Assembly: GCF_015024225.1 (NCBI RefSeq)
Contig: NZ_JACJGM010000012.1
Span: forward strand, 1-64,000
DNA length: 64,000 bases
Source: Nocardioides lijunqiniae
GTDB taxonomy: Bacteria > Actinomycetota > Actinomycetes > Propionibacteriales > Nocardioidaceae
Direction: 5' to 3'
Part shown: one piece after another, positions 28,799 to 38,281 of the stretch
Layout: each line of letters starts with the position of its first letter
How positions within the stretch are numbered: position 1 is the stretch's first letter
The notes under the pieces: model-generated
Seen by the model: the letters and a program-made list of their open reading frames with translations, nothing else
Database searches by the model: none
What the model was told of the DNA's origin: nothing
Made by a program: the position numbers and the translations under genes

Positions 28799-30961
28799 CT
28801 ACGTGCCACGGAGGACGAGGACGGAGCGGGGGCCGAGGGTGAGGGTGTCGCCGGCCTTGACGGGGGATCCCTGGTCGAACGCTGAGTCGGTGGTGAGGGC
28901 GACCTCGCCCTGCTGCACCCAGTCGTTCTCGGGGAGGGTGAGCGTGACCGGCTCGGCGCCGGAGTTGAACCACATCATGAAGGAGTCGTCGACCTGCTGC
29001 TCGCCGCGTGGGCCGGGGGAGCGGAGGGGGGCACCGGAGACGAACATCCCCACGGCGGTCATGCCGGCGTCGTGCCAGTCGTCGGCGGTCATCTCGCGGC
29101 CGGACGGGTGCAGCCAGGCGAGGTCCTTGGGGCCGCCGTGGATCGCCGGCCGCCCGGCCAGCCAGTGTCGCTGGCGCAGCGCCGGGTGGTCGCGCCGCAG
29201 CCGGAGCGCCGTCTTGGTGACCTCGTAGACGTCGAGCCACGCGTCGTCGGGCCGCCAGTCGATCCAGGAGGTCTCGTCGTCGAGGCAGTAGGCGTTGTTG
29301 TTGCCGCGCTGGGTGCGGCCGCGCTCGTCGCCGGCCGTGATCATCGGGACCCCGGTCGACAGGCACAGGGTGGCCATCAGGTTCGCGGCCTGCCGACGGC
29401 GCAGCGCCCGCACGTCGGCGTCCTCGGTCTCACCCTCGACGCCGTGGTTCCAGGACCGGTTGTTGTCGGTGCCGTCGCGGTTGCCCTCGCCGTTGGCCTC
29501 GTTGCGCTTGTGCTCGTAGGTCACCAGGTCGCGGACGGTGAAGCCGTCGTGGGCGGTCACGAAGTTCACCGAGGCGTACGCCGAGCGGCCGTCGTCGGCG
29601 TACAGGTCCGAGGAGCCCGCCAGCCGGGTGGCGACGGTCCGGATGCCGGCGGACCGACCACGCCAGAAGTCGCGGATCTCGTCGCGGTACTGGTCGTTCC
29701 ACTCCACCCACGGGGGCGGGCACTTGCCGACGGCGTAGCCGTCCATCGAGGCGTCCCACGGCTCGGCGATCAGCTTCACGTGCCGCAGGACCGGGTCCTG
29801 GCCGATCGCGGTGAGCAGGTGGCAGTCCATGTCGACCTCGTGGTCGACCCGGGTGAGCGCGGAGAGCAGGTCGAAGCGGAAGCCGTCGACGTGCATCTCG
29901 GTCACCCAGTAGCGCAGCGAGTCGAGGATCATCCGCAGTGCGAACGGGTACGCCGCGTCGACGGTGTTGCCGCACCCGGTCACGTCCCAGTAGGCGTCGT
30001 CCGTGGGCGCGCCCGGTCGCGGCCCCACGCGCGTGTAGACGGCGTCGTCGAACCCGCGGAAGGACAGGGTCGGCCCGTCCGGCCCGGCCTCGGCGGTGTG
30101 GTTGTAGACCACGTCGAGGATCACCTCGAGACCGGCGGCGTGGAAGGAGCGCACCATCTCCTTGAACTCCCTCACCTGCTGGCCGCGGTCACCCGAGGCG
30201 GAGTAGGCGCCGTGCGGGGCGAAGTAGCCGATGGAGTTGTAGCCCCAGTAGTTGGTCAGTCCGCGCTCGAGCAGCGCCGGCTCCGGCACGTGCTGGTGGA
30301 CCGGCAGCAGCTCGATGGCGGTGACGCCCAGGTCGCGCAGGTAGTCGACGACCGCGGGGGCCCCCAGCCCGGCGTAGGTGCCGCGCAGCTCGGCGGGCAC
30401 CCGGTCGTGGAGCTTGGTCATGCCGACCACGTGCGCCTCGTAGACGACCGTGTCGCGCCACCGGTGCCGGGGAGCGGCGTCGTCGCCCCAGTCGAAGTCG
30501 TCGGCGACGACCACGCTCTTCGGCACGTACGGCGCGGAGTCGGCGTCGCTGCGCTGCTGGACGCCGTCGCGGTCGAGCGTGAAGCCGTAGATGGCCGGGT
30601 CCAGGGTCAGCCCGCCGCTGACGGCGCGGGCGAACGGGTCGAGCAGCAGCTTCTCCCTGTTGAAGCGGAGGCCGGCCGCAGGCTCCCAGGGGCCGTCGAC
30701 GCGGTAGCCGTAGCGGGCGCCGGGCTCGATCCCCGGGATCGCGCCGTGCCAGATGCCCAGTGACTGCTCGGTGAGCTGGTGGCGCCGCTCGCCCCCCTCG
30801 TCGTCGAGGACGCAGACCCAGACGGCCTCGGCGCGGGGCGCGTGGACGGCGAAGTTGGTGGACTCGGGGGACCAGGTCGCCCCGAGCGGGTAGTGCCGTC
30901 CGGGCCAGACGGGCGCACGGTCACCGAGGTTGCGCCACAGGCCGGGAGTCACTCGATCCAT
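28799..30961 (-). CDS. glgX: Glycogen debranching enzyme (isoamylase type)
   Basis: Debranching enzyme of 720 residues that hydrolyses alpha-1,6 branches. An N-terminal CBM48 (FAVHAPRAEAVWVCV) is followed by the GH13_11 barrel with nucleophile Asp in GFRFDLLSALTR, Glu in LIAEPWDA and Asp in VTAHDGFTVRDL, plus the GlgX-type KRNEANGEGNRDG stretch. The start is ATG 30961. It is convergent with glgP across repeat island 2, so both enzymes of glucan breakdown flank the same repeat array. Confidence 0.95.
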   Translation of the reverse strand: MDRVTPGLWRNLGDRAPVWPGRHYPLGATWSPESTNFAVHAPRAEAVWVCVLDDEGGERRHQLTEQSLGIWHGAIPGIEPGARYGYRVDGPWEPAAGLRFNREKLLLDPFARAVSGGLTLDPAIYGFTLDRDGVQQRSDADSAPYVPKSVVVADDFDWGDDAAPRHRWRDTVVYEAHVVGMTKLHDRVPAELRGTYAGLGAPAVVDYLRDLGVTAIELLPVHQHVPEPALLERGLTNYWGYNSIGYFAPHGAYSASGDRGQQVREFKEMVRSFHAAGLEVILDVVYNHTAEAGPDGPTLSFRGFDDAVYTRVGPRPGAPTDDAYWDVTGCGNTVDAAYPFALRMILDSLRYWVTEMHVDGFRFDLLSALTRVDHEVDMDCHLLTAIGQDPVLRHVKLIAEPWDASMDGYAVGKCPPPWVEWNDQYRDEIRDFWRGRSAGIRTVATRLAGSSDLYADDGRSAYASVNFVTAHDGFTVRDLVTYEHKRNEANGEGNRDGTDNNRSWNHGVEGETEDADVRALRRRQAANLMATLCLSTGVPMITAGDERGRTQRGNNNAYCLDDETSWIDWRPDDAWLDVYEVTKTALRLRRDHPALRQRHWLAGRPAIHGGPKDLAWLHPSGREMTADDWHDAGMTAVGMFVSGAPLRSPGPRGEQQVDDSFMMWFNSGAEPVTLTLPENDWVQQGEVALTTDSAFDQGSPVKAGDTLTLGPRSVLVLRGT

Positions 30962-31067
30962 TGTGGCCTATGGGCCGGTCCCGGGTCCCCCGAACCCGGC
31001 ACCGGGTGGGAGGCTCGGGTTCCGCTCCTCAGACGAGCGAGACCACCGACGAGCAAGGAGAAGCCAG

Positions 31068-31847
31068 ATGTCAGAGTTCGTGACGCTCGAGGTCGCCGAC
31101 GGCGTGGGCACGATCCGGCTGGACCGGCCGAAGATGAACGCGATCAGCGTCCAGGTCCAGACCGAGCTCCGCGCGGCCGCCGAGGAGGCGACCGACCGCG
31201 AGGACGTCAGGGCCGTCGTCGTCCACGGCGGCGAGCGGGTCTTCGCGGCCGGCAACGACGTCAAGGAGATGGCCGACCTGTCCTCGGCCGACATGATGCG
31301 GATCTCCGGCTCGATCCAGTCGGCGGTGAACGCCGTCGCTGCGATCCCGAAGCCCGTCGTGGCGGCCATCAACGGCTACGCGCTCGGCGGCGGCTGCGAG
31401 CTCGCCCTGGCCGCGGACTTCCGGATCGCGGCGGACGACGCCACCCTCGGGCAGCCGGAGGTGCTGCTCGGCATCATCCCGGGCGCCGGCGGCACCCAGC
31501 GCCTGAGCCGGCTCGTCGGTCCGAGCCGCGCCAAGGACCTCATCTTCACCGGTCGCTTCGTCAAGGCCGAGGAGGCGCTCGCCATCGGCCTGGTCGACCG
31601 GCTGGTCCCCGCGGCGTCGGTCTACGACGAGGCGGTGGCCTGGGCCGGGCAGTTCGCCCGGGGCGCCTCGTTGGCGCTGCGCGCGGCCAAGGAGAGCATC
31701 GACCGCGGTCTCGAGGTGGATCTGGCCACCGGTCTGGAGATCGAGCGCATCCAGTTCACGGGGCTGTTCGCCACGGAGGACCGGACCGCCGGTATGCAAT
31801 CCTTCGTCACGAACGGACCGGGCAAGGCTGAGTTCAAGGGGCGGTAG
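31068..31847 (+). CDS. Enoyl-CoA hydratase/isomerase family protein
   Basis: Crotonase-fold enzyme of 259 residues that hydrates trans-2-enoyl-CoA. Both catalytic glutamates are present: one in GGGCELALAADFRIA and one in GQPEVLLGIIPGAGGTQRL. The oxyanion-hole segment FAAGNDVKEM is also conserved. The start is ATG 31068 with AAGGAG eight bases upstream. It precedes a small membrane protein gene by 4 bases and lies near etfBA, fitting a beta-oxidation role. The substrate chain length is unknown. Confidence 0.92.
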   Translation: MSEFVTLEVADGVGTIRLDRPKMNAISVQVQTELRAAAEEATDREDVRAVVVHGGERVFAAGNDVKEMADLSSADMMRISGSIQSAVNAVAAIPKPVVAAINGYALGGGCELALAADFRIAADDATLGQPEVLLGIIPGAGGTQRLSRLVGPSRAKDLIFTGRFVKAEEALAIGLVDRLVPAASVYDEAVAWAGQFARGASLALRAAKESIDRGLEVDLATGLEIERIQFTGLFATEDRTAGMQSFVTNGPGKAEFKGR

Positions 31848-31851
31848 CGAC

Positions 31852-32172
31852 GTGGCTGAGGGCAGGACGAGCGGTGCCAGGATGCGGCTGACGGTGGCAC
31901 GGGTGCTCTGGGCGCTGTTCGTGCTGGCGGCCTCGGTGCTCGCCGTGGCCGCGTTGCTGATCGCGGTCGACGCGGAGCGCAGCAACCCTCTCGTGGAGCT
32001 CGTCCTGGACCTTGCCGACGGCGTCGACCTGGGCGTCTTCGACCTCGACAACCCGATCAAGCGGTTCACCGGGGAGAACGGAGAGACGACCACCGCGCTG
32101 TTCAACTACGGCATCGGCGCGGTCGTCTACCTCGTCGTCGGCCGGGTCGTCGACCGCCTCGTGCGGCCCTGA
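31852..32172 (+). CDS. Small membrane protein of unknown function
   Basis: Protein of 106 residues, starting at GTG 31852, four bases after the enoyl-CoA hydratase stop. Two hydrophobic segments are seen, about residues 12-40 and 86-100, joined by an acidic loop with the DLGVFDLDNPIKRF stretch. I do not recognise a named family. Its close spacing suggests co-transcription with the hydratase. Confidence 0.75.
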   Translation: MAEGRTSGARMRLTVARVLWALFVLAASVLAVAALLIAVDAERSNPLVELVLDLADGVDLGVFDLDNPIKRFTGENGETTTALFNYGIGAVVYLVVGRVVDRLVRP

Positions 32173-32257
32173 CCCGCGCGCACGGCGCCGGTGACCCATC
32201 GCACGCTGTGACGTAGTCGACCGCCGACCGCTGTTCCGTCCGCTTGTGACTCGGCGG

Positions 32258-32263
32258 TAGCCT
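32258..32263 (+). promoter_or_regulatory. Candidate -10 box for etfBA
   Basis: TAGCCT lies 82 bases before the etfB start, in a 172-base gap. A weak TTCCGT -35 element 18 bases upstream is possible. If right, the transcript would have a leader of about 75 bases. Confidence 0.35.
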
Positions 32264-32344
32264 GCCCAGGCCAGCAGTCCTGGCAGTCAGGCCACACCTT
32301 GACCTCACGAGTGCATCAGGAGGGGCCGTCCAGGCCACACCACC

Positions 32345-33151
32345 ATGAACATTGTCGTCTGTGTGAAGCACGTCCCCGACGCGACCGGTGACCGCCGGTT
32401 CGAGTCGGACAACACCGTGGACCGCGTCGGCGTCGACGGGCTCCTCTCGGAGCTCGACGAGTACGCCGTCGAGCAGGCCCTCCAGATCAAGGAGAAGTCC
32501 GGCAGCCCCGAGGAGACCAAGGTGATCGCGCTCAGCGTCGGTCCCGAGAAGGCGGTCGACGCGGTGCGCAAGGCCCTCCAGATGGGTGCCGACGAGGGGG
32601 TGCACGTCACCGACGAGGCGATCGCCGGCTCCGACTACATCGCCACCTCGCTGGTCCTGGCCAAGGCGATCGAGAAGATCAGCCAGGACAAGGGCCAGGC
32701 CGACCTCGTCATGTGCGGCATGGCCAGCACCGACGCGTCCGGCAGCGTCGTCCCGGCGATGCTCGCCGAGCGCCTCAACCTCCCGCAGGTGACCTTCGCC
32801 TCCGTCGTGGAGACGCAGGGCGACCAGGTGCGGGTCAAGCGCGACTCCGACACGGCGACCGAGGTCATCGGCGGCACGATGCCGCTGGTCCTCTCGGTCA
32901 CCGACCAGACCGGCGAGGCGCGCTACCCGTCGTTCAAGGGCATCATGGCCGCGAAGAAGAAGCCGCTCGAGGTCTGGTCGCTCAGCGACCTGGGCGTCGA
33001 CGCCGGCGAGGTCGGCCTGTCGGTCGCCTGGTCCGAGGTCGAGGACACCACCGAGCGCCCGCCGCGCACGGCCGGCGAGATCGTCAAGGACGAGGACGGG
33101 TCGGGCGCCGCTGCGCTGACCGACTTCCTCGCCTCCAAGAAGTTCATCTGA
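32345..33151 (+). CDS. etfB: Electron transfer flavoprotein beta subunit
   Basis: Beta subunit of 268 residues (FixA family). It binds AMP and, with EtfA, accepts electrons from acyl-CoA dehydrogenases. Signature parts are the N-terminal MNIVVCVKHVPDATGD and the GMASTDASGSVVPAMLAERL segment, plus the C-terminal recognition loop region. The start is ATG 32345. etfA follows after 15 bases. Confidence 0.96.
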   Translation: MNIVVCVKHVPDATGDRRFESDNTVDRVGVDGLLSELDEYAVEQALQIKEKSGSPEETKVIALSVGPEKAVDAVRKALQMGADEGVHVTDEAIAGSDYIATSLVLAKAIEKISQDKGQADLVMCGMASTDASGSVVPAMLAERLNLPQVTFASVVETQGDQVRVKRDSDTATEVIGGTMPLVLSVTDQTGEARYPSFKGIMAAKKKPLEVWSLSDLGVDAGEVGLSVAWSEVEDTTERPPRTAGEIVKDEDGSGAAALTDFLASKKFI

Positions 33152-33166
33152 GGACGGGGAGCCAAC

Positions 33167-34138
33167 ATGTCTGAGGTCCTGGTTGTCGTCGACCACGTCG
33201 ACGGCGCGATCCGCAAGCCCACGCTCGAGCTGCTGGCGATCGCCAAGCGGCTCGGCGAGCCCGCCGCCGTGTTCTTCGGCGGCTCCGACAAGGCCGGCGA
33301 GGTCTCCGAGAAGCTCAAGGCGTTCGGCGCCGACAAGATCTACGTCGTCGACGACGCCGAGATCAAGGGCTACCTCGTGGCCCCCAAGGCCGAGGCCCTG
33401 CAGCAGCTGGTCGAGAAGGCCGGTGAAGGGGGCGTCGCGGCGGTGCTCTTCGTCTCCGGCTACGAGGGCAAGGAGGTCGCCGCCCGGCTCGCGATCAAGA
33501 TCGAGTCCGGCCTGATCACCGACGCCGTCGACGTCGAGGCCGACGGGGGAGCCCCCGTCACCACGCAGTCCGTCTTCGCCGGCAACTACACGGTGAAGGC
33601 CAAGGTCACCAAGGGCACCCCGATCATCACGGTCAAGCCCAACTCGACCTCCCCGGTCGAGGAGGCCGGCGCCGGCACGGTCGAGGAGTTCTCCGCGACC
33701 ATCTCCGACGCCGCCAAGACCGCGCAGATCGTGGCGCAGCAGCCGCGCAAGGCGTCGGGTCGCCCCGAGCTCACCGAGGCCGCCATCGTCGTCTCCGGCG
33801 GTCGTGGCACCGGCGGCAACTTCGAGCCGATCGAGGGTCTCGCCGACGCGCTCGGCGCGGCGGTCGGTGCCTCGCGTGCCGCGGTCGACTCCGGCTGGAT
33901 GCCCCACACCTTCCAGGTGGGCCAGACCGGCAAGACCGTCTCGCCGCAGCTCTACGTCGCCAACGGCATCTCCGGCGCCATCCAGCACCGCGCCGGCATG
34001 CAGACCTCGAAGACCATCGTGGCCGTCAACAAGGACGACGAGGCCCCGATCTTCGAGCTGGTCGACTTCGGCGTCGTCGGAGACCTGCACTCGGTCCTCC
34101 CGGCCGCGACCGAGAAGATCAACGAGCGCAAGAACTGA
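33167..34138 (+). CDS. etfA: Electron transfer flavoprotein alpha subunit
   Basis: Alpha subunit of 323 residues (FixB family) carrying FAD. The C-terminal FAD domain shows [26 protein letters not shown] and [10 protein letters not shown], the family signature. The start is ATG 33167 with GGGGAG upstream. It passes electrons from acyl-CoA dehydrogenases to ETF:quinone oxidoreductase. It is followed by a strong hairpin terminator. Confidence 0.97.
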   Translation: MSEVLVVVDHVDGAIRKPTLELLAIAKRLGEPAAVFFGGSDKAGEVSEKLKAFGADKIYVVDDAEIKGYLVAPKAEALQQLVEKAGEGGVAAVLFVSGYEGKEVAARLAIKIESGLITDAVDVEADGGAPVTTQSVFAGNYTVKAKVTKGTPIITVKPNSTSPVEEAGAGTVEEFSATISDAAKTAQIVAQQPRKASGRPELTEAAIVVSGGRGTGGNFEPIEGLADALGAAVGASRAAVDSGWMPHTFQVGQTGKTVSPQLYVANGISGAIQHRAGMQTSKTIVAVNKDDEAPIFELVDFGVVGDLHSVLPAATEKINERKN

Positions 34139-34153
34139 CCCGCTCCACCCGCT

Positions 34154-34179
34154 GACCCGCCAGAGCTCTCTGGCGGGTC
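34154..34179 (+). terminator. Terminator hairpin after etfA
   Basis: GACCCGCCAGA and TCTGGCGGGTC form a perfect 11-bp stem around GCTC, 15 bases after the etfA stop. There is no long T-run, as is common in high-GC actinobacteria; GTTT follows nearby. Confidence 0.8.
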
Positions 34180-34198
34180 GGCGGTCGTTTCGGCCCCG

Positions 34199-34310
34199 CT
34201 GGTCGAGCAGTGAGGAGCGCCAGCGACGAGCGCCCGTCGAGACCCCGTGAGTTGACCGCCGAGCTGAACCACGGTGGTTGAGGTGCGAGCGCAGCGCGCC
34301 TCGAAACCAC
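34199..34310 (+). repeat. Short hairpin repeats, left flank of repeat island 3
   Basis: A type B unit (34199-34244) and a type A unit (34273-34310) lie in plus orientation, matching the left flanks of the other two islands. The island starts about 20 bases after the etfA terminator. Confidence 0.85.
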
Positions 34311-34820
34311 TCACGGTGTGCGTGGCTGGTGTGGGCCCGCGCGCGTAGCAGCCCGGGTCTCGGCGTCAAGGAGCTTCGCCCGCTTCGCGGCGCCCTTCGG
34401 GCGTCCTTGACTCCGAGCCTCTCCCGGGCTGCTGTGGCGGCGCACGGGCGGCGGCGGCTTCGCCGCGCCGCCCGCATACAGCGCGGGCCCTGCCTATCGG
34501 TCACCTATGTCGGCAGTTCGAGCTCGGACTGGGCCTCCGCACGCTTGGCGTGGCCCGCACCGGTGACCAACTGCCGACGCTGAGTGTGTCGGTAGACGCA
34601 CCACCAGTCACACCAGCCCCACGGGGAAGGGTGCCGCGCATTGCGCGGGCGGCGCGGGCGAAGCCCGTGTCGCCCCGTGCGCCGTCAAGCCGGTCGGGAG
34701 AGGCTCCGGGTCAAGGACGGCGAAGCCGCCGCGAAGCGGGCGAAGCTCCTTGACGCGGAGACGCGACCGGCTACGCGCGCGGCACCCCAGTCCGGCCCCG
34801 AGGAGACAACCAGAAGTGCA
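34311..34820 (+). repeat. Large inverted-repeat element, copy 3 (most complete)
   Basis: This ~510-base element is a near full-length imperfect palindrome. The left arm 34331-34387 (through CGCGCGTAGCAGCCCGGG and GTCAAGGAGCTTCGCCCGC) is the reverse complement of 34731-34785, with a few mismatches. Next inward, TCCTTGACTCCGAGCCTCTC (about 34404-34430) matches inverted GAGAGGCTCCGGGTCAAGGA (about 34698-34718). Further in, GCGCACGGGCGGCGGCGG pairs with a block near 34650-34685. The centre is the GTCGGCAGTT (34509-34518) / AACTGCCGAC (34569-34578) hairpin. No transposase or acceptable gene lies inside; the frames seen are repeat sequence. Confidence 0.85.
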
Positions 34821-34822
34821 GG

Positions 34823-34912
34823 GGTCTCGACGGGCGCTCGTCGCTGGCGCTCCTCACTGCTCGACCACCGGAAGGTGGTTGCGAGGCTCGCTGCGCTCGC
34901 ACCTCAACCACC
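34823..34912 (-). repeat. Short hairpin repeats, right flank of repeat island 3
   Basis: An inverted type B unit (34823-34869) and an inverted type A unit (34874-34912) close the island, so the large element is enclosed by flanks of opposite orientation. From here to proA (34913-35027) there is only the proA promoter region. Confidence 0.85.
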
Positions 34913-34972
34913 GGACGTCGGCGCGCAACTCAGCGGGTCTCGCCGAGAGCCCCGTGGTCGATGCTCTACCAG

Positions 34973-35021
34973 GACCACGTGGTCTGAGCCCGGCGCGAGG
35001 GCGGCGCCGGCTCACTACGCT
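34973..35021 (+). promoter_or_regulatory. proA promoter region with a 12-base palindrome
   Basis: TACGCT at 35016-35021 lies six bases before the proA ATG, consistent with leaderless transcription. Upstream, GACCACGTGGTC (34973-34984) is a perfect 12-base palindrome centred about 49 bases before the start, where a regulator could bind. No regulator is assigned. Confidence 0.45.
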
Positions 35022-35027
35022 GGGTCC

Positions 35028-36278
35028 ATGAGCACCGAGCAGGACGTCCTCGCCGTCGCGGCGCGCGCACGCGAGGCCAGCTACGCGCTGGCGCTCGCCA
35101 CTCGCGCCGACAAGGACCGCGCGCTCCACGCGATGGCCGACGCCCTCCTGGCGCGCGCCGACGAGATCCTCGCGGCCAACGCCGAGGACGTCGGGCGAGC
35201 GGAGGCCGACGGCACGCCGGCCAACATCGTCGACCGGCTCCGGCTGACCCCCGACCGGCTCGAGGGCATGGCCCAAGGGCTGCGCGACGTCGCCGGCCTG
35301 CCCGACCCGGTGGGCGAGGTGGTGCGGGGGAGCACCCTGGCCAACGGCCTCGAGCTGCGGCAGGTGCGGGTGCCGTTCGGCGTCGTCGGGATGATCTACG
35401 AGGCGCGCCCCAACGTCACGGCCGACGCGGCCGGCATCTGCCTGAAGTCCGGCAACGCCGTCCTCCTGCGCGGCAGCTCCAGCGCGCGCTCCAGCAACGC
35501 CGCGATCGTGGCGGTGCTGCGCGACGCGGCGCAGGCGACGGGCCTCGACCCCGACTCGGTGCAGCTGGTGCCCGGCGACACGCGCGACAGCGTCAAGGCG
35601 CTGATGCGCGCCCGGGGCTACGTCGACGTGCTGATCCCGCGCGGCGGCGCCGGCCTGATCCGCTCGGTCGTCGAGGAGTCGACCGTGCCGGTCATCGAGA
35701 CCGGCGTCGGCAACTGCCACGTCTACGTCGACCGCGCCGCCGACCTCGACAAGGCACTCGCGATCGTGCTCAACGCCAAGACCCACCGCACCAGCGTCTG
35801 CAACGCGGCGGAGTCGCTGCTGGTGCACGCCGACGTCGCGGGGGAGTTCCTCCCGCGGGTCACCGCCGCGCTGCAGGGCGCCGGGGTGACGATCCACGGC
35901 GACCCGTCCTTCCAGGGGCTGGCCGGGGTCGTGGCGGCGACCGACGAGGACCACGCGCAGGAGTACCTCTCGCTCGACATCTCGGCGGCCGTCGTCCCGG
36001 ACCTGGATGCGGCCGTCGCCCACATCCGGCGCTTCTCCAGCCAGCACAGCGACGCGATCGTCACCGAGGACCAGACCGCGGCCCGCCGCTTCGTCGCCGC
36101 CGTCGACTCCGCGGCCGTGCTGGTCAACGCCTCGACGAGGTTCACCGACGGCGGCGAGTTCGGCTTCGGCGCGGAGATCGGGATCAGCACCCAGAAGCTC
36201 CACGCACGCGGTCCGATGGGCCTGCCGGAGATGACCTCGACCAAGTACGTCGTCACCGGGGACGGCCACGTGCGCTGA
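35028..36278 (+). CDS. proA: Gamma-glutamyl phosphate reductase
   Basis: Second enzyme of proline synthesis, 416 residues; it reduces gamma-glutamyl phosphate with NADPH to glutamate semialdehyde. The aldehyde-dehydrogenase-like fold shows [32 protein letters not shown], and the catalytic Cys258 in [11 protein letters not shown] chose ATG 35028, which gives the family N-terminus; the upstream open frame runs through repeat DNA. proB is not in the window. Confidence 0.97.
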   Translation: MSTEQDVLAVAARAREASYALALATRADKDRALHAMADALLARADEILAANAEDVGRAEADGTPANIVDRLRLTPDRLEGMAQGLRDVAGLPDPVGEVVRGSTLANGLELRQVRVPFGVVGMIYEARPNVTADAAGICLKSGNAVLLRGSSSARSSNAAIVAVLRDAAQATGLDPDSVQLVPGDTRDSVKALMRARGYVDVLIPRGGAGLIRSVVEESTVPVIETGVGNCHVYVDRAADLDKALAIVLNAKTHRTSVCNAAESLLVHADVAGEFLPRVTAALQGAGVTIHGDPSFQGLAGVVAATDEDHAQEYLSLDISAAVVPDLDAAVAHIRRFSSQHSDAIVTEDQTAARRFVAAVDSAAVLVNASTRFTDGGEFGFGAEIGISTQKLHARGPMGLPEMTSTKYVVTGDGHVR

Positions 36279-36309
36279 CCCGGGCCCCCGGCGCGATAGC
36301 GTCTCCCGC

Positions 36310-36939
36310 ATGCCCGCGACCGACGCGTCCGTGTACGCCGATCCGGCAGCCGAGAGGTTGTTCACGGGCGCCACGGTCATCACCTTCGTCCGGACCCTCG
36401 TCTCCCTGGGTCTCTGCCTCGCTGCCGCCATGGACGAGGACCTCACGATGCTCGTCGTGGGCCTGGCCGTCTACTGGGTGGGCGACATGGCCGACGGCGG
36501 CTACGCCCGCCTGCGCGACTGCGAGACCCGCATCGGCGGGGTCATCGACATCATGTGCGACCGCATCAACTGCGCGGGCTTCTACATCGGTCTCGTCTGG
36601 ATCGAGCCGGACCTGGCGCTGCCGGTCGCGGTCTACCTCTTCAACTTCATGGTCATCGACATGTTCCTGTCGCTGGCCTTCCTCGCCTGGCCGATCCGCA
36701 GCCCCAACTACTTCTACGTCGTCGACCGCCGGATCTACGTCTGGAACTGGTCGAAGCCGGCCAAAGCGGTCAACTCGTCGCTCTTCGCCGTCCTGCTCCT
36801 GGTGCTGCGCGACTGGAACGTCGACGTCGCGTTCGCCGTGGGCCTGAGCATCGCCCTCGCGCTGGTCGTGCTCAAGTGCGTCTCCCTCCGGTGGCTCTTC
36901 CAGCTGGGTCTGCCGGTGCCGGAGCGCCTCCCGGCATGA
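36310..36939 (+). CDS. CDP-alcohol phosphatidyltransferase family protein
   Basis: Membrane enzyme of 209 residues. It has the complete family motif D-x2-DG-x2-AR-x8-G-x3-D-x3-D with Asp59, Asp62, Asp80 and Asp84, so it should transfer a phosphatidyl (or similar) group from a CDP-linked donor to an alcohol. Several hydrophobic helices follow. The acceptor is unknown. The start is ATG 36310, with TAGCGT seven bases before it. It overlaps the next gene by four bases (ATGA). Confidence 0.88.
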   Translation: MPATDASVYADPAAERLFTGATVITFVRTLVSLGLCLAAAMDEDLTMLVVGLAVYWVGDMADGGYARLRDCETRIGGVIDIMCDRINCAGFYIGLVWIEPDLALPVAVYLFNFMVIDMFLSLAFLAWPIRSPNYFYVVDRRIYVWNWSKPAKAVNSSLFAVLLLVLRDWNVDVAFAVGLSIALALVVLKCVSLRWLFQLGLPVPERLPA

Positions 36940-37394
36940 GCCTGTACCTGTGGACCTTCGGGGTCAGCATCGCTTCCGCGCTGTTCCCGTTGATCAACAT
37001 GGAGGTCATCCTGGGCGGGATGGCGGCCACCGTCGGAGACGGTCACGCGCTGGCGCTCGCGTGCGTGGCCGGCGCGGGCCAGACCGTGGGCAAGATCGTC
37101 TGGTACGAGCTGACCCGCCGCAGCTTCGACACCGAGTGGGTCCAGAAGCGGCTGTCGGGGCCCAAGGTGAGCGCGAGCTACCAGCGCTGGCAGCAGCGCA
37201 TCGACGGCCGGCCGTGGTTCGGCGGCACGATCATGCTGGTCTCGTCGTTCGCCGGGGTGCCGCCGCTGCTCGTGATGGCGGCCGTGGCCGGCGCGCTGAA
37301 GATGCGGATGTACGTCTTCCTCCCCACCATCTTCATCGGCCGCTCCCTGCGCTTCTGGGTCGTCCTGGCCGGAGTCGAGTCGCTGCTCGGGTGA
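36936..37394 (+). CDS. Small VTT/DedA-like membrane protein
   Basis: Protein of 152 residues with three to four hydrophobic segments. MSLYLWTFGVSIASALFPLINMEVILGG, the GAGQTVGKIVWYELTR segment and the SSFAGVPPLLVMAAVAGALKM helix resemble a compact VTT (DedA/YdjX-like) domain, whose larger members are lipid scramblases. This assignment is moderate only. Translational coupling to the phosphatidyltransferase gene points to a lipid-related role. Confidence 0.7.
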   Translation: MSLYLWTFGVSIASALFPLINMEVILGGMAATVGDGHALALACVAGAGQTVGKIVWYELTRRSFDTEWVQKRLSGPKVSASYQRWQQRIDGRPWFGGTIMLVSSFAGVPPLLVMAAVAGALKMRMYVFLPTIFIGRSLRFWVVLAGVESLLG

Positions 37395-37415
37395 GGACCC
37401 GGATAGGCTGGGGGC

Positions 37416-37574
37416 ATGTCGTTGAGCGAGATCACGCTGTCCCTGAGCCGGGCCGCCGAGGAGCACCACGAGCAGGTCATCAACCCGTGGTGGGTGGGCC
37501 TGATCGCGATCGGCATCCTCCTGGGGATGCTCGGTGCCCTGGTCGCCTTCGGCGGAGGACGCGAGCACAGCTGA
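37416..37574 (+). CDS. 52-residue single-span membrane protein
   Basis: A short gene from ATG 37416 to TGA 37574. The N-terminal half is amphipathic and acidic with an EEHHEQ stretch; residues 25-46 form one hydrophobic helix starting NPWWVGLIAIG, followed by GGGREHS. TAGGCT six bases before the ATG suggests its own leaderless transcript. It lies 38 bases before nadD. I recognise no family; coding bias and clean helix support that it is real. Confidence 0.65.
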   Translation: MSLSEITLSLSRAAEEHHEQVINPWWVGLIAIGILLGMLGALVAFGGGREHS

Positions 37575-37612
37575 GCATGACCCTCCACGACGCCCGGTCA
37601 TGACCGCCGGCC

Positions 37613-38281
37613 ATGACTGACGCCGTACGACGCCGGGTCGGCGTCATGGGTGGCACGTTCGACCCCATCCACCACGGCCACCTCGTGGCCGCCGCCGAGG
37701 TGCAGGCGTGGTTCGGCCTCGACGAGGTGGTCTTCGTCCCCACCGGGCGCCCGTGGCAGAAGTCCGAGCGCCAGGTCTCCCCGCCGGAGCACCGCTACCT
37801 GATGACGGTCATCGCGACCGCGGCCAACCCGGGCTTCACGGTCTCCCGCGTCGACGTCGACCGCGAGGGACCGACGTACACGATCGACACGCTGCGCGAC
37901 CTCAGCGCGGCGATGCCCGACGCGGACCTCTACTTCATCACCGGCGCCGACGCCCTCACCGATATCTTCGGCTGGCGCGACGCCGACGAGCTCTTCTCGC
38001 TCGCCCACTTCGTCGGCTGCACCCGCCCGGGCTACGACATGGACCCCGACGTGCTGGGCTCGATCCCCTCGGCGCGGGTCACCATGGTCGAGATCCCAGC
38101 GCTGGCCATCTCCTCCACCGACTGCCGTGAGCGCCAGCGCCGCGGTCAGCCCGTCTGGTACCTCGTGCCCGACGGTGTGGTGCAGTACATCCAGAAGCAC
38201 CGTCTGTACCCACCGGCTGCTCCTCCCGCAGCCGCCGCAACCCCCGCAGCAACCACCGCAACAGCATCGGACAACTCATGA
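37613..38281 (+). CDS. nadD: Nicotinate-nucleotide adenylyltransferase
   Basis: NAD biosynthesis enzyme of 222 residues; it joins nicotinate mononucleotide and ATP. The nucleotidyltransferase motif [12 protein letters not shown] is at residues 13-24, [12 protein letters not shown] lies mid-protein, and the C-terminal [16 protein letters not shown] contains the second ATP-binding motif. The last ~25 residues are an Ala/Pro/Thr tail outside the family fold. It overlaps rsfS by four bases (ATGA). Confidence 0.95.
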   Translation: MTDAVRRRVGVMGGTFDPIHHGHLVAAAEVQAWFGLDEVVFVPTGRPWQKSERQVSPPEHRYLMTVIATAANPGFTVSRVDVDREGPTYTIDTLRDLSAAMPDADLYFITGADALTDIFGWRDADELFSLAHFVGCTRPGYDMDPDVLGSIPSARVTMVEIPALAISSTDCRERQRRGQPVWYLVPDGVVQYIQKHRLYPPAAPPAAAATPAATTATASDNS

